NCBI RefSeq assembly: GCF_015500095.1
Contig: NZ_CP062983.1
Coordinates: forward strand, 1,240,001 to 1,304,000
DNA: 64,000 bases
From: Phototrophicus methaneseepsis
Lineage (GTDB): Bacteria > Chloroflexota > Anaerolineae > Aggregatilineales > Phototrophicaceae
Direction: 5' to 3'
A model generated the notes under the pieces. The model worked only from the letters and a program-made list of their open reading frames with translations. It was not told the DNA's origin and searched no databases. Shown here piece by piece: positions 62,905-64,000 of this stretch. The first letter of the stretch is position 1. Each line of letters starts with the position of its first letter. A program made the translations under genes and the position numbers.

Positions 62905-64000
62905 AAATCGCTGCGGCGCACCTTTGGCAGAAAATAAGCCTGAATCAACGGATGGAAAGCATAAAGTGACTGATTTTGCGTTGCGGACGGAATCGAGTTC
63001 ATAATCCGTTTTCTGACGAGACTGAGCAAATCTTCAGAGAATTTTTCTTCTTGCTGCTCCGGTTGGGGCAGTATGTTTTTGCTCTGGCAGAATGCTTGCC
63101 AATGGTGGCGGAGTTCTGAGCGCGAAATTGTCCCTGAACCTGTACGCCATGTTTTGAGCGCCGCAAATGCCGCAATGGCCATCGCGGAAGGCGTCAGGTC
63201 CATGATGAGCGGTTCAAATAACGTCCGGAAAGCTTTGAAGTTTTCGCCAGTATTGAGGTCCGATGTGATTTGCTCAAGCGTATTGCCTGTTTCATACCGT
63301 CGCAGCGCAATCTGGATGAACAGGGGGTTATGGCGTGTGGCCTCTGCGAGATGAACGGCTTCTTCTGCGCTCAATGGGTTGCTGATGTTCCAACGTGTTT
63401 GAAGGTCCAGAATATATTGTTTGCTGCCTTCCGGCTCCAGGCCGCCAATATCCAGCCGAGCTGGCTCCGGCGATTCAACATCAACGCGCGATGTGATGAG
63501 CGCACGACTTGCGATGGGGGCGCGGCTGCCTAGGGGCGTCAGCATATCCTGTAACATATTGACCACCGCTTTTTGATCGCTCACCGTCTCAAGGTTATCC
63601 ACAACGATGAGGTGCCGCACCTTGCGCAGATGATCAGCACATGCCCCAACCCATTTATCAGGTGGTTTACTCAGGACATCGTCCCACCCAAAACGGGCTG
63701 CAATGCTCTTGATGATTTCGTTCTCGTCTAGCGAGCGATCCTCATAAATGTATATCTGCCCGTCTGCATCCATGACCTGCCGCTTATCGGTCGTCCAGTC
63801 AATATCTGTGACGAGTCCCTCTTGATAGGCGATCATAGCTGTGTGCCATGCCAGCGCTGTTTTGCCACTCCCAGCCGTACTGGCGATAATGGTCACGGGA
63901 TGTTGTTCGATACGCTCAAGGACCTGTTTCGTCGCTTGCTCACGACCGTATAATCTCCATGGGATGGCAGGCCTCACGCGGGTTCTTAAATCTAAAAAGC
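62901..64000 (-). CDS. STAND-class (NB-ARC/AAA-like) NTPase, 5' end beyond the window
   Basis: At least 366 residues; the frame is open to the right edge, so the true start lies outside. Before the GTG at 63977 the sequence LDLRTRVRPAIPWRLYGRE continues in frame, typical of the junction between a helix-turn-helix or effector domain and the NTPase. Walker A is STAGSGKTALAW and Walker B is HLIVVDNLE, followed by SRALITSR (sensor) and the winged-helix part RISRSEL-like HHWQAF region. The family includes signal-transducing ATPases and some antiphage sensors. The repeat domain is in the next gene, coupled by ATGA. Treat the assigned name as partial. Confidence 0.7.
   Translation of the reverse strand, partial: FLDLRTRVRPAIPWRLYGREQATKQVLERIEQHPVTIIASTAGSGKTALAWHTAMIAYQEGLVTDIDWTTDKRQVMDADGQIYIYEDRSLDENEIIKSIAARFGWDDVLSKPPDKWVGACADHLRKVRHLIVVDNLETVSDQKAVVNMLQDMLTPLGSRAPIASRALITSRVDVESPEPARLDIGGLEPEGSKQYILDLQTRWNISNPLSAEEAVHLAEATRHNPLFIQIALRRYETGNTLEQITSDLNTGENFKAFRTLFEPLIMDLTPSAMAIAAFAALKTWRTGSGTISRSELRHHWQAFCQSKNILPQPEQQEEKFSEDLLSLVRKRIMNSIPSATQNQSLYAFHPLIQAYFLPKVRRSDL

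Overview
The window looks like a chromosomal segment of a Chloroflexota bacterium (Anaerolineae-like). This rests on style of gene content: many secreted or lipoprotein genes with Thr/Pro-rich tails, LLM-class oxidoreductases, PAS/STAND proteins, and moderately GC-rich, densely packed genes. No 16S rRNA or other taxonomic marker is present, so the placement is an inference.

Layout. (1) 277-6557: a small membrane protein, two GT4 glycosyltransferases with an APH-type kinase, a nucleoside hydrolase, a DinB-fold protein and a PlsC-like acyltransferase. (2) 6880-18614: a reductive pyrimidine (or hydantoin) catabolism locus. Leftward lie a class III aminotransferase and an NMT1/SsuABC-type importer. 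Rightward lie CoA-acylating (methyl)malonate-semialdehyde dehydrogenase, a small helical protein, beta-ureidopropionase, an LLM flavin/F420 oxidoreductase and dihydropyrimidinase. Together they would import a pyrimidine-like substrate, open the reduced ring, hydrolyse the carbamoyl amino acid, transaminate it and make acetyl-CoA or propionyl-CoA. The usual first enzyme, dihydropyrimidine dehydrogenase, is not in the window. (3) 18818-26094: pyroglutamyl peptidase and a sugar/glycan set (SDR, sulfatase, epimerase, GH2 glycosidase, LarA homologue). (4) 26391-35642: recF, a SGNH hydrolase, a PAS histidine kinase, a LmbE deacetylase, an alpha/beta hydrolase, a MOSC protein and two lipoproteins. 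(5) 35685-38817: tRNA-Arg(ACG) followed by a degraded region holding a strongly folded RNA-like element, a possible group II intron remnant, frameshifted and stop-interrupted gene fragments and one intact nitrilase. It reads as an old island at a tRNA gene.

(6) 38818-48697: a YtfQRT-YjfF-type (galactofuranose) importer locus: two paralogous binding proteins on either side of a LacI regulator, then ATPase, two permeases, a Cache-HAMP histidine kinase and two receiver-only response regulators. A near-consensus promoter carries two copies of the palindrome TGTGAACGTTCAC, the probable LacI operators. (7) 49281-58853: secreted proteins of unknown role (one with an internal duplication), a secreted alpha/beta hydrolase, gene fragments marking a recombination scar, an ABC-2 exporter pair, a tandem DUF6438-like protein and GAPDH. 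(8) 58998-64000: a large secreted M23 peptidase with FG-GAP-like repeats and a Thr/Pro-rich tail, and a two-gene STAND NTPase/helical-repeat unit that runs off the right edge.

CDS starts were chosen by ribosome-binding-site spacing. All family assignments come from reading motifs by eye; no database search was run.
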